A DNA stretch of 64,000 bases from Streptomyces sp. NBC_00576 (GTDB lineage Bacteria > Actinomycetota > Actinomycetes > Streptomycetales > Streptomycetaceae), in assembly GCF_036345175.1 (NCBI RefSeq), contig NZ_CP107780.1, positions 8,308,001-8,372,000 of the forward strand. The letters run 5' to 3'. Below the pieces are notes generated by a model. That model was not told the DNA's origin. It saw nothing but the letters and a program-made list of their open reading frames with translations, and did no database searches. Both the position numbers and the translations under genes were made by a program. Every line of letters starts with the position of its first letter. Positions within the stretch are counted from its first letter, which is position 1. Shown in pieces: positions 8,413 through 16,733 of the stretch.

Positions 8413-8431
8413 TTGTGGAAGTGTCGTCGGC

Positions 8432-9379
8432 ATGCGAACCGACCGGCTGGTGGCCGTCCTCCTCCTGCTGCAACGGCGCGAGCAGGTGACAGCAGCAGAG
8501 GTCGCCCGAGAGCTGGAGGTCTCCGAGCGCACCGCCCGCCGCGACCTCGACGCCCTGGCCATGGCGGGGGTGCCCGTGTACTCCCTGCAGGGCCGAAGCG
8601 GCGGCTGGCGCCTCGTGGGCGGCGCCCGCACCGACCTGTCCGGGCTGACCGCCAGCGAGGCCCGCGCCCTGTTCCTGGTCGCCGGCCCGGCCTCGGCCGC
8701 GACACCGGCCGTGAAAGCAGCACTGCGCAAGCTCGTCCATGCCCTGCCGGAACCCTTCCGGGTCCAGGCCGAGGCAGCAGCGTCGTCGCTGGTCATGGAC
8801 CCGCAACGATGGGGGTCGAGCCGGATCGAGCACCGACCGCCCCGCTTCCTCGACGAACTCCAGGACGCGGTGATCCGCGGCGTCCAGGTACGGCTCGGCT
8901 ACATCGACCGCAAAGGCACCGAAACCGAGAGAACCGTCCACCCCCTGGGCATCGTCGCCAAAGGCCCGTCGTGGTACCTCGTCTCCAACACCGAGGCAGG
9001 CCGGCGGACCTTCCGGATCGACCGCGTGTCGTCCGCCGACCCGACCGACGATCCCGTGCACCGCCCCGAGGACTTCGACCTTGCCGAGAGCTGGCACGAG
9101 ATCGCCGACGAGGTCGACCGCAAGCGAACGCCCCTCGAAATCCAGGCGGTATGCGCGCCCCACGGGATAGGCCTGCTCCGGATGGCGCTCGGCGGTCGGC
9201 TCGAGGTGGGAGGTTCCATGACCGACGGCCGCATCGAGGTCGTGATCCGCGGCCACAACGAGTACATGCTCGCCGGCGAGCTTGCCGGGCTGGTCGAATG
9301 GATCGAGGTGACTGGCCCTCGGGGTGTGCGAGACCACATGGCCTCGATCGGCAACGCGCTCGTTGAGCGATACGGCTGA
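8432..9379 (+). CDS. HTH/WYL-domain transcriptional regulator
   Basis: A 315-residue regulator. Residues 1-55 form an HTH_11/DeoR-like winged helix (VTAAEVARELEVSERTARRD). The middle part ends in a WYL domain around the SWYLVSN signature at about residue 180 with TFRIDRVSS after it. A C-terminal WCX-like extension finishes the protein. WYL domains bind nucleic-acid or small-molecule ligands. The ATG at 8432 is chosen over 8402 because the latter is inside the operator. It probably represses the divergent epoxide hydrolase and itself through the palindrome at 8388-8412. Confidence 0.9.
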   Translation: MRTDRLVAVLLLLQRREQVTAAEVARELEVSERTARRDLDALAMAGVPVYSLQGRSGGWRLVGGARTDLSGLTASEARALFLVAGPASAATPAVKAALRKLVHALPEPFRVQAEAAASSLVMDPQRWGSSRIEHRPPRFLDELQDAVIRGVQVRLGYIDRKGTETERTVHPLGIVAKGPSWYLVSNTEAGRRTFRIDRVSSADPTDDPVHRPEDFDLAESWHEIADEVDRKRTPLEIQAVCAPHGIGLLRMALGGRLEVGGSMTDGRIEVVIRGHNEYMLAGELAGLVEWIEVTGPRGVRDHMASIGNALVERYG

Positions 9380-9395
9380 GACCGTCCCACCGTGT

Positions 9396-9803
9396 CGAAG
9401 TGCGGATCGTGGAGGCGTCCTCGCGGAAAGCGGTGTCCCGGACGAAGTGGAGCCTGTTTTCGATCACCCAGCGCGCCCTCGAGATCGTCGCGATGCGTTC
9501 CGGGGACGCCTGCCGATGCCGACTGGTCAGATCGGTGATCACGTAGACGGTCTCGCGGCTCTGCTTGCCGGTCTTGGTGTCGGTGCGGTGGCGTACGACC
9601 TTGACGACCTGGGCGGCGTAGAACTTCGCCGTCACCTCGCCCCAGGGCAGGGTCCGCATCTGTTCGAAGAGGTTCTTCTGGTTCCGTTTCACCGTGAAGG
9701 CGTCGTGCTGAGTGCGCAATGAGTCCCCGGTCACCGTGACTCCTTGCAGTTCATAGGGGTCCAACAGGGTGGCGAAGCACGTGATCTCGTTCGTCCTCGA
9801 TCC
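9396..9803 (-). mobile_element. Decayed ISAs1-family transposase remnant
   Basis: A minus-strand segment of about 136 codons keeps recognisable blocks of the ISAs1/H-repeat transposase in order: GSRTNEITCFATLLDP, TVTGDSLRTQH, FTVKRNQKNLFEQMRTLPWG, TDTKTGKQSRETVYVITDLT, RWVIENRLHFVRDTAFREDA, STIRT. Spacers between blocks are shortened, so internal deletions have occurred. The N-terminal part and the C-terminal end after STIRT are missing. No terminal inverted repeats were found. The frame runs on into antisense of the WYL gene, which is not part of the element. Confidence 0.75.
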
Positions 9804-9995
9804 GGTCGGCGGCGGGCGGGGCGGGGGAGCCGTCCTGACCACGAGGAACCGGTCGCTGCCGAGGTCCATCACGACTTGGACGTCCCTGCCCTGGGCGCGC
9901 TGGGCGGCGGCGAACTCTTCCGCCGGCCCGCGGGGGACTCCGGCGGGGAACCGCTCCAGGACGCTGCGGGACTGCACAGTGTCCGTGTCCATCAC
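9804..9995 (-). pseudogene. 5' fragment of an unknown gene interrupted by the IS remnant
   Basis: From GTG 9995 the frame reads MMDTDTVQSRSVLERFPAGV, then PRGPAEEFAAAQRAQGRDVQ and VVMDLGSDRFLVV. It then runs into proline-rich sequence and the transposase remnant. The composition is protein-like and codon bias is normal up to about residue 54. Its start overlaps the stop of the preceding broken gene (GTGA-type arrangement), so the two were probably one operon. I do not recognise the family. Confidence 0.45.
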
Positions 9996-10330
9996 TCGTC
10001 ACCGCCGTTCACACGCTCGTGGATCTCGATCAGCGTGCCGATGGCGTCGGGGCTCTCCGCCATGCCGGTCGAGGACCGTCTCCTGCAGTGCTCGCACCGG
10101 TGCGGGGGCGAGGACCGTCCAGGGCGTCGACGGTGAGCCGGGCGGGCTCCGCCGGGTTGCCGGACCGGGTGAGGATCCCGGAGACGTGGAGCAACTCCCC
10201 GGGCTGGATCTTGGTGAGCAGGGAGTACGCGATCCGGGCGTTGCCAGAGTGTCGAGGTAGCCGTCGTCCGAGGTTGTCCACAGGTCGCTGTTCGCGTTCT
10301 GGCGGGTGTGCGAGCATGGAGGGGAGAACG
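9992..10330 (-). pseudogene. Frameshifted gene of unknown function
   Basis: Protein-like stretches continue from one minus-strand frame to another: NSDLWTTSDDGYLDTL, then NARIAYSLLTKIQPGELLHV and SGILTRSGNPAEPARLTVDA, then APVRALQETVLDRHG, then MAESPDAIGTLIEIHERVNG ending in GDE-stop at 9992. The pieces lie in the right order with small offsets, so I read one gene of about 110-150 codons broken by at least two or three frameshifts. The family is not recognised. Sequencing error is an alternative, but three shifts beside an IS remnant favour real decay. Confidence 0.45.
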
Positions 10331-10421
10331 GAAAGACAGACTCTCGGCCCGGAATGAATCCGCGGCCCCGCCGGTTGCACTCGTCGGCAAGCAGTCTCCG
10401 TACAACCCGGGAGAGATGTAG

Positions 10422-10778
10422 ATGTCCGTATCGGACGAGACCAGCACCGTCACCGACGGCATCATCCTGTCCGACGCCGCTGCGGCGAAGGTCAAGGCCC
10501 TGCTCGACCAGGAAGGCCGCGAGGACCTCGCCCTGCGTGTCGCGGTCCAGCCCGGCGGTTGCTCGGGTCTGCGCTACCAGCTGTTCTTCGACGAGCGTTC
10601 CCTCGACGGTGATGTCCTCAAGGACTTCGACGGTGTGAAGGTCGTCACCGACCGTATGAGCGCTCCCTACCTCGGCGGCGCCTCGATCGACTTCGTCGAC
10701 ACGATCGAGAAGCAGGGCTTCACGATCGACAACCCGAACGCGACGGGCTCCTGCGCCTGCGGCGACTCCTTCAGCTAG
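10422..10778 (+). CDS. erpA: A-type iron-sulfur cluster insertion protein ErpA
   Basis: A 118-residue HesB/IscA-family carrier that delivers [4Fe-4S] clusters to apoproteins. The three ligand cysteines are all present: Cys47 in GGCSGLRY and Cys111/Cys113 in SCACGDSF. ATG 10422 has GGGAGAG 8 nt upstream. A long perfect hairpin follows the stop. As I remember S. coelicolor, this gene (SCO2161) is next to nadA, an Fe-S enzyme; here they are 9 kb apart. Confidence 0.95.
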   Translation: MSVSDETSTVTDGIILSDAAAAKVKALLDQEGREDLALRVAVQPGGCSGLRYQLFFDERSLDGDVLKDFDGVKVVTDRMSAPYLGGASIDFVDTIEKQGFTIDNPNATGSCACGDSFS

Positions 10779-10802
10779 GCCCAGAGTCGTACGCACGTCA
10801 TT

Positions 10803-10848
10803 CGCGTGAAGGCGGCGCCCCCTTTGACGGGGGCGCCGCCTTCACGCG
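10803..10848. terminator. Perfect 20-bp bidirectional terminator
   Basis: CGCGTGAAGGCGGCGCCCCC (10803-10822) and its exact complement (10829-10848) enclose a 6-nt loop. It lies between erpA and the convergent membrane-protein gene, so it can end transcription from both sides. Confidence 0.9.
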
Positions 10849-10879
10849 TACGGGGTAAGGCCTGCGGACTACTCCCGGA

Positions 10880-12475
10880 CTACTTCTTGGCGAAATCGCC
10901 CTCGGGGATCGCCTGCCCGTCCGCCCCCACGACCTTCCGATCACCCAGCGGCTCGTCCAGCTGCACGGTCTCGTACGTCGCCTTGGCAAGCATGATGCAG
11001 ACCTTGCCCTTCTCGGTCGTCGAGGTCACGGTCACCGTCACCTCGCCGTCCTCCTTCGCCGACGCCGAGTACTTGCTGCACACCCCGCCCCAGAAGCCCA
11101 CGGTCAGCTCCTTGCCGTCGCCGGAGACCGTGTAGCCCTCAAGCTTCATGTCACGCGTCGTCGTCCCGGACGTCGGCTCGTCGCCCGGCGCGGTCGGCGT
11201 TGCCGTCGGGGACGGCTCCGCGCTCGTCCCGGAACCGGCCCCGGCCAGATACCGGGGGTCGATCGCCGGATACGTCACTGTGAAGCCCTCGGCGGCACCC
11301 TGGGCCCGTACCTCGAACAGCCACGACGGCACCAGCGCCGGCTGCCCGGCCACGGAGTGCGAGGCCAGCCCGAACACCGCCTTGTCGACGGTGAGCGACT
11401 CCTTCTGCCGCGTCGTCGTACCGCACGGCGCCTCCAGGCGGTCCTTCAGCGGTACGGGACTGGCGCAGCCGCCGATGCCCATGCGGTGCTCGGGAGTCGC
11501 CCCGGCCCCCGGCTCGTTGAGCAGGGCCAGCGTCGCCTTGGCGCCGAGCACCGGATACGTGTCGCTCTTCACCGGTGTCGCCAACTGGCCGCTGCCGCCC
11601 ACCACTTCGCCCTGCGCGCTGACCTGGATGCCGGTCGTCCAGCCGTACGTGGGCAGTCCGCCGACCACCGGGTCTGCGTTCACCACCCGCTGGGTGCCCA
11701 TGAGCTGGCTCGCGTCCAGCTTCGCGTCGTCCTGGCCGACCGCCTTCAGGATCGGCGCCGCGGCCTTCTTGGCTGCCGCCTCGCTCACCGGATCCACGGT
11801 CTTCCCGGCGGCGGCGCCTGAGCCCTGCACGCACACGGTCGTGCCCTTGCAGTTGTCGGAGCCCCCAGCCAGATACCGGCTGAAGGACCAGGTCCCCGGC
11901 GCCAGCTTGCTCACCCGCAGGATCGGACCCGTGCCGTCCTTCGCCGTGCCGACCAGCCAGCCGTCGGCCTCCGTCACCGGCTTCCCCTCGACGCCGAGCG
12001 CCTTGGCCAGCCGGGTCACGTCGGCGGCCGTGATCGTTTCCTCGGAGCTCTTCGCCGTTGTGTACACCGGCGCCGAAGCGGGCCCGGCGGGCAGCGCGCC
12101 GTCCGCCCGGTAGGTCACGCCGTTCGGGTCGGGCTCACCAGGCGCGATGCCGTTCGTACCGCCCGTGTCACCCGTACCACCGTCGGTGTAGCCGTCGAGG
12201 GCCAGCGGCGGGGGAGTGGTGCCGTCGCCGCCGGGCGCGGACGTGTCCGTACGGTCGTCGTCGCCCGAGCCGCCGGTCAGGCTGGTGGCGAGGTACGCCC
12301 CGCCGCCCCCGACGAGCAGGACCGCGGCGGCGACCGAGGCGACGAGCACCGGGGACCGGCGCCGGGACGGGCGCTCGGCGCCGTTCTCCTCCGGCGCGGC
12401 CTCGGTGGTGCCGTCCGCTTCGGCCTTGCCGGCCTTCTCGTCGGCGTCGTCGTGATCGGGTCGCTCGGTGTTCAC
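10880..12475 (-). CDS. Large membrane-anchored extracytoplasmic protein of unknown function
   Basis: A 531-residue protein. Residues 1-40 are acidic and charged and likely cytoplasmic. One membrane helix spans about 42-64 (SPVLVASVAAAVLLVGGGGA). A Thr/Gly/Pro-rich linker follows, then a large secreted domain of about 400 residues with four or more cysteines. I chose GTG 12475 because AAGGAG lies 7-8 nt upstream; the longer open frame has no such signal. No enzymatic motif is recognised. Orthologues at this position beside erpA are, as far as I recall, annotated only as large membrane proteins. Confidence 0.8.
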   Translation of the reverse strand: MNTERPDHDDADEKAGKAEADGTTEAAPEENGAERPSRRRSPVLVASVAAAVLLVGGGGAYLATSLTGGSGDDDRTDTSAPGGDGTTPPPLALDGYTDGGTGDTGGTNGIAPGEPDPNGVTYRADGALPAGPASAPVYTTAKSSEETITAADVTRLAKALGVEGKPVTEADGWLVGTAKDGTGPILRVSKLAPGTWSFSRYLAGGSDNCKGTTVCVQGSGAAAGKTVDPVSEAAAKKAAAPILKAVGQDDAKLDASQLMGTQRVVNADPVVGGLPTYGWTTGIQVSAQGEVVGGSGQLATPVKSDTYPVLGAKATLALLNEPGAGATPEHRMGIGGCASPVPLKDRLEAPCGTTTRQKESLTVDKAVFGLASHSVAGQPALVPSWLFEVRAQGAAEGFTVTYPAIDPRYLAGAGSGTSAEPSPTATPTAPGDEPTSGTTTRDMKLEGYTVSGDGKELTVGFWGGVCSKYSASAKEDGEVTVTVTSTTEKGKVCIMLAKATYETVQLDEPLGDRKVVGADGQAIPEGDFAKK

Positions 12476-12669
12476 CGCATCGCTCCTTCGGCTCCCAGCT
12501 GTCCCGGCTGTCCCGACCGGCCCGGCCCTGTCACCGACAGGCACCGAGGGGTCGTACACCGCGTCCTCTTTACGGGGGACAGCGATGGGACGCAGCGGGG
12601 GAGCGCACGGTTCCCGTCGAGCGCTGGTCGAGTGCTGGTCGGGGTGCTGCTGCCGCCTCGCCGTACCCG

Positions 12670-12915
12670 TCAGTCGCCGTAATAGGGCATCGCGTCCACC
12701 AGCCGGGCCGAGGCGAGCGGGACGGTCACCCCGTGGATACGGGACGGGGAGACGGGCAGGGCGGTGATCCTGTCCGGGGCCGCCCAGTGCGGCGCCATCC
12801 GAGCGCAGTCGCCGCGCAGGGAGGCCAGATCCCCTTCGAGGTCGTGCGGGGCGGCGCCCGGTCCTGAGCGCAGCTGCTGGACCTGAAGGGCCTGGTGGAC
12901 CTTGAAGTTCGTCAT
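12670..12915 (-). CDS. Small hypothetical protein
   Basis: An 81-residue frame, MTNFKVHQALQVQQLRSGPG to VDAMPYYGD, soluble and without known motifs. G/C at third positions is strong and no better frame competes. There is no Shine-Dalgarno, but on the minus strand TACGGT lies 6 nt before the ATG, which fits the leaderless pattern seen at other genes here. A product of this size may be real; function unknown. Confidence 0.5.
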   Translation of the reverse strand: MTNFKVHQALQVQQLRSGPGAAPHDLEGDLASLRGDCARMAPHWAAPDRITALPVSPSRIHGVTVPLASARLVDAMPYYGD

Positions 12916-13049
12916 ACCGGAACCGTATGCACCGGATACCCGGCCGAGAAAGATCTACTATCGGGTAGTTTTGCCGCTACAGCGAGCACGGGCGGACCGG
13001 GTAGCGTGAACTGTCAACCCGCCTCCCCTCGCAGGAGAGTGTCCTCGCC

Positions 13050-14024
13050 GTGCGTATCGCAGTCACCGGCTCCATCGCCACCGACCACCTCATGACCTTC
13101 CCCGGCCGTTTCGCCGACCAGCTCGTAGCGGATCAGCTGCACACGGTCTCGCTCTCGTTCCTGGTCGACAACCTCGACGTACGCCGGGGTGGCGTGGGCG
13201 CGAACATCGCCTTCGGCATGGGCCAGCTCGGCACCAGGCCGATCCTGGTCGGGGCCGCCGGCGCCGACTTCGACGAGTACCGCGCCTGGCTGGACCGCCA
13301 CGGCGTGGACACCGACTCGGTGCGTATCTCCGAGACGCTGCACACCGCCCGTTTCGTGTGCACCACCGACGCCGACCACAACCAGATCGGCTCCTTCTAC
13401 ACCGGCGCCATGAGCGAGGCCCGGCTGATCGAGCTGAAGACCGTCGCCGACCGCGTGGGCGGCCTGGACCTGGTCTCGATCGGCGCGGACGACCCGGAGG
13501 CGATGCTCCGCCACACCGAGGAGTGCCGCACCCGGTCCATCCCGTTCGCCGCCGACTTCTCCCAGCAGATCGCCCGCATGGGCGGCGACGACATCAAGGT
13601 CCTGCTGGAGGGCGCCGCGTACCTCTTCTCGAACGAGTACGAGAAGGGCCTCATCGAGTCGAAGACCGGCTGGTCCGACGCCGAGATCCTCGCCAAGGTC
13701 GGCACCCGGGTGACCACCCTCGGCTCCCGGGGCGTACGCATCGAACGCGACGGTCAGGAGCCGATCGAGGTCGGCTGCCCGGACGAGGAGGCCAAGGTCG
13801 AGCCCACGGGCGTCGGCGACGCCTTCCGCGCCGGCTTCCTGTCCGGCCTGGCGTGGGACGTCTCCCTGGAGCGTGCCGCACAGATCGGCTGCATGCTCGC
13901 CACCCTGGTCATCGAGACGGTCGGCACCCAGGAGTACCAGCTCCGCCGCGGCCACTTCATGGACCGCTTCCGCAAGGCGTACGGCGACGACGCGGCGACC
14001 GAGGTCCAGCAGCACCTGAAGTGA
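13050..14024 (+). CDS. PfkB-family carbohydrate/adenosine kinase
   Basis: A 324-residue ribokinase-fold sugar kinase. It opens with MRIAVTGSIATDHLMTFPG, has the RRGGVGANIAFGMGQLG substrate-binding signature (about residues 46-61), and has the C-terminal PTGVGDAFRAGF motif with the catalytic Asp at about 257. The overall layout, including LSFLVDNLDVRRGG, resembles mycobacterial adenosine kinase (AdoK), which phosphorylates adenosine to AMP. I recall the S. coelicolor orthologue as SCO2158. GTG 13050 follows GGAGAG at a long distance. It converges with the desulfurase gene, leaving only 1 nt between the stops and no terminator. Confidence 0.88.
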   Translation: MRIAVTGSIATDHLMTFPGRFADQLVADQLHTVSLSFLVDNLDVRRGGVGANIAFGMGQLGTRPILVGAAGADFDEYRAWLDRHGVDTDSVRISETLHTARFVCTTDADHNQIGSFYTGAMSEARLIELKTVADRVGGLDLVSIGADDPEAMLRHTEECRTRSIPFAADFSQQIARMGGDDIKVLLEGAAYLFSNEYEKGLIESKTGWSDAEILAKVGTRVTTLGSRGVRIERDGQEPIEVGCPDEEAKVEPTGVGDAFRAGFLSGLAWDVSLERAAQIGCMLATLVIETVGTQEYQLRRGHFMDRFRKAYGDDAATEVQQHLK

Positions 14025-14025
14025 G

Positions 14026-15411
14026 TCAGGAGAGCCGGCGGACCAGATAGGCCGCGCCCCGGTCCGCCGGCTCCTCACCGACGTACTCCTGCCCCCGCAT
14101 CTCGCACCATGCCGGAATGTCCAGCCGCGCCGCCTCGTCGTCCGAGAGGACCCGGACCGTGCCGCCCACCGGCACATCGCCGATCCGCTTCGCCAGCTCG
14201 ATCACCGGGATCGGACAGCGCCTGCCGAGGGCATCGACAACGAGCGAGTCCCCCTCGCCGACGACAGCGACCGTCACCGGAACCGGCGCGCCCAGTTTCT
14301 CCCGTACGACCGCCACCGCGCCCGGCAGGACGGACAGGAACCGGTCGACCTCCTCGGCCGGGGTCCCGACCGGCAACGACACCCTCACATTGCCCTCACT
14401 CAGCACCCCCATCGCCTTCAGCACATGGCTCGGCGTCAACGTGCTGCTCGTACAGGACGATCCGGAGGAAACGGAGAAACCGGCGCGGTCCAGCTCATGC
14501 AGCAGTGTCTCCCCGTCGACATAGAGACAGGAGAAGGTGACGACTCCGGGCAGCCGCCGCACCGGATCGCCGACCACCTCGACGTCCGGAACCAGTTGCG
14601 GCACCCGCGCCCGGATCCGCTCCGTCAGCTCCCGCAGTCGCACCGCCTCCTGGGCCGCCTCGGCCCGCACCGCGCGGAGCGAGGCCGCCGCCGCGACGAT
14701 CGCCGGAAGGTTCTCGAACCCGGCCGCCCGACCCGACTCCCGTTCGTCCACGGGCCCTTGAACCGCGAACCGCACCCCCTTGCGCACGGCAAGCAGTCCC
14801 ACCCCGGAAGGCCCACCCCATTTATGGGCACTGGCGGCCAACAGCGACCAGGGCCCCGCGACCGCCGCCCACCCCAACGACTGCGCCGCGTCCACCAGCA
14901 ACGGCACCCCGGCCGCCCGGCACATCTCGGCCACCTCGGCCACCGGCTGCTCAGTCCCCACCTCGTGGTTGGCCGACTGGAGACAGGCCAGCGCGGTGTC
15001 GGGCCGTACGGCAGCCTCGTACGCCTCGGCGGTCACGGCACCGGCGCGATCCACGGCGACAGTCGTCACCTCACCGCCTGCCGCCTCCCATTCCTCAGCC
15101 GAATGGAGCACCGACGAGTGTTCGACCGCCGACACGATCAGGTGACGTCCAACGCGGCGCCGCCCCGCGAGAGCGCCCGCGACACCGACATGCACGGCCC
15201 GAGTACCGGACGACACGAACGTCAGCTCATCGGAACGGCACCCGACCGCCTCGGCGGCAGCCTCCCGAGCGGCATCCAGCAACATCCGGGCCCGCCGCCC
15301 CTCCCTGTACAAACGTGCGGGATCCGCCCACCCCTCATCGAGCGAGGCCAGCAGAGCCTGCCGGGCAACGGGATGGAGGGGAGCTGAGGAGGCGGCATCA
15401 AAGTAGGACAC
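14026..15411 (-). CDS. Cysteine desulfurase fused to a TusA sulfur-carrier domain
   Basis: A 461-residue two-domain protein. Residues 1-370 are a class V PLP aminotransferase-fold desulfurase with the PLP lysine at Lys197 (SAHKWGG) and the persulfide cysteine at Cys320 (SSGSSCTSS). Residues 385-461 are a TusA-like domain with its sulfur-accepting cysteine at Cys399 (GRRCPIPVIELAK). Sulfur could pass from Cys320 to Cys399 within one chain, for thio-cofactor, tRNA thiolation or Fe-S use. ATG 15411 is used; neighbours are on the other strand. Position between an Fe-S carrier region and the cytochrome oxidase genes is suggestive but not proof of a role in respiration. Confidence 0.92.
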   Translation of the reverse strand: MSYFDAASSAPLHPVARQALLASLDEGWADPARLYREGRRARMLLDAAREAAAEAVGCRSDELTFVSSGTRAVHVGVAGALAGRRRVGRHLIVSAVEHSSVLHSAEEWEAAGGEVTTVAVDRAGAVTAEAYEAAVRPDTALACLQSANHEVGTEQPVAEVAEMCRAAGVPLLVDAAQSLGWAAVAGPWSLLAASAHKWGGPSGVGLLAVRKGVRFAVQGPVDERESGRAAGFENLPAIVAAAASLRAVRAEAAQEAVRLRELTERIRARVPQLVPDVEVVGDPVRRLPGVVTFSCLYVDGETLLHELDRAGFSVSSGSSCTSSTLTPSHVLKAMGVLSEGNVRVSLPVGTPAEEVDRFLSVLPGAVAVVREKLGAPVPVTVAVVGEGDSLVVDALGRRCPIPVIELAKRIGDVPVGGTVRVLSDDEAARLDIPAWCEMRGQEYVGEEPADRGAAYLVRRLS

Positions 15412-15453
15412 ACCCCAACGCTAAGTCCTCGACAAGGGGCAGCGGTCCCACCC

Positions 15454-15505
15454 CAGGGGCGCGGGGAACTGCGCGACCCACCACAGACGGCCCGCACCCG
15501 CCGTA
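15454..15505. repeat. Dispersed intergenic repeat, family B copy 1
   Basis: Begins CAGGGGCGCGGGGAACTGCG and continues with GCGACCCACCACAG and CCCGCACCCGCC. The same start recurs at 20262 and 45789. It lies in the gap between the divergent desulfurase gene and ctaC. Confidence 0.65.
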
Positions 15506-15627
15506 CCGCCGATGCCTCCCACCCACTGGGCGCCCAACCCCCCGTCAGAACACCCCATCCCACCCCTTCGGGGTGACCCACGGCGCGTTGGGGACCCTCC
15601 CCGCGCGACCCCAAAAAGCGTCCAGTA

Positions 15628-15656
15628 GGGTTTGGTCCGCATAAACATCCAAACCC
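15628..15656. promoter_or_regulatory. Inverted repeat in the ctaC promoter region
   Basis: GGGTTTGG (15628-15635) and CCAAACCC (15649-15656) form a perfect 8-bp inverted repeat with a 13-nt spacer. A possible -10 TAGGGT overlaps its left arm. A second small hairpin, CCCTGC-CCGAC-GCAGGG, follows directly. The site is about 85 nt before the ctaC start and could be a regulator site or a 5' leader structure. Confidence 0.4.
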
Positions 15657-15740
15657 CTGCCCGACGCAGGGCGGCGACCGACCACCGAGAAGTCAGGCCG
15701 CAGCCAACCCGCGCGGGCGAGACTCTCGGGAAGGCGCTAC

Positions 15741-16733
15741 GTGAGTCCCAACGGCTCCGACCTCCCCCACGCCCTGGGGGGCGCGGGCGGTACCCCCACG
15801 CCGCGGCGCCCGTTGCGGCGGAAGCTGCTGCAGGCATTGACTGCGGGCCTGGTCCTGGCGACCGCGACCGGTTGCACATACAAGGACTTCCCCCGCCTTG
15901 GTATGCCCACCCCGACCACGGAAGAGGCTCCGCGGATCCTCTCCCTGTGGCAGGGATCCTGGGCAGCCGCGCTCGCCACCGGCGTGCTGGTCTGGGGCCT
16001 GATCCTGTGGAGCGCCATGTTCCACCGGCGCAGCCGCACCAAGGTCGAAGTACCTCCGCAGACCCGGTACAACATGCCCATCGAGGCGCTGTACACCGTG
16101 GTTCCGCTGATCATCGTCTCGGTGCTCTTCTACTTCACGGCACGTGACGAGTCGAAGCTCCTCGATGTCTCCAAGAAGCCCGACCTCACGGTCAACGTCG
16201 TGGGCTTCCAATGGAGCTGGGGCTTCAACTACATCGAGAACGTCCCGGGTTCCAACGGGAACGCGGACACCGATGAGAACCTGGCCGCCATTCCGGACCG
16301 GTTCAAGAAGGACTTCCCGGCCAACGCCGGCGGTGTCTACGACGTCGGCACGCCCGGTACGGAGAACCCGGACACCCACAACCCCGGCCCGACCCTCTGG
16401 CTCCCCAAGGGCAAGACGGTCCGCTTCGTCCTCACCTCACGTGACGTCATCCACTCCTTCTGGGTGGTGCCGTTCCTGATGAAGCAGGACGTCATCCCCG
16501 GCCACACCAACGCCTTCCAGGTGACCCCCAACAAGGAGGGCACCTTCATGGGCAAGTGCGCAGAGCTTTGCGGTGTCGACCACTCCCGGATGCTGTTCAA
16601 CGTGAAGGTCGTCTCCCCCGAGGCCTACGAGAAGCACCTCAAGGATCTCGCGACGAAGGGGCAGACCGGTTACATTCCCGCCGGCATCGCGCAGACGAGC
16701 CACGAGAAGAACCGGGAGACGACGAACCTGTGA
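15741..16733 (+). CDS. ctaC: Cytochrome c oxidase subunit II
   Basis: A 330-residue lipoprotein subunit of the aa3 oxidase that takes electrons from cytochrome cc of the bc1 complex. The signal peptide ends in a lipobox with Cys45 (LATATGC). Two membrane helices lie at about 68-90 and 110-131. The CuA ligands are visible: His238 (DVIHSFW), Cys273 and Cys277 in KCAELCGVDH, His281 and Met284. The insertion around 165-200 is typical of actinobacterial subunit II. GTG 15741 follows GGGAAGG. The stop overlaps ctaD by GTGA, so the two are co-translated. Confidence 0.97.
   Translation: MSPNGSDLPHALGGAGGTPTPRRPLRRKLLQALTAGLVLATATGCTYKDFPRLGMPTPTTEEAPRILSLWQGSWAAALATGVLVWGLILWSAMFHRRSRTKVEVPPQTRYNMPIEALYTVVPLIIVSVLFYFTARDESKLLDVSKKPDLTVNVVGFQWSWGFNYIENVPGSNGNADTDENLAAIPDRFKKDFPANAGGVYDVGTPGTENPDTHNPGPTLWLPKGKTVRFVLTSRDVIHSFWVVPFLMKQDVIPGHTNAFQVTPNKEGTFMGKCAELCGVDHSRMLFNVKVVSPEAYEKHLKDLATKGQTGYIPAGIAQTSHEKNRETTNL

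Noticed and set aside
8402..8431. Upstream ATG as start of the WYL regulator
   Set aside because: It lies within the palindromic operator and has no ribosome site; ATG 8432 begins the conserved HTH.
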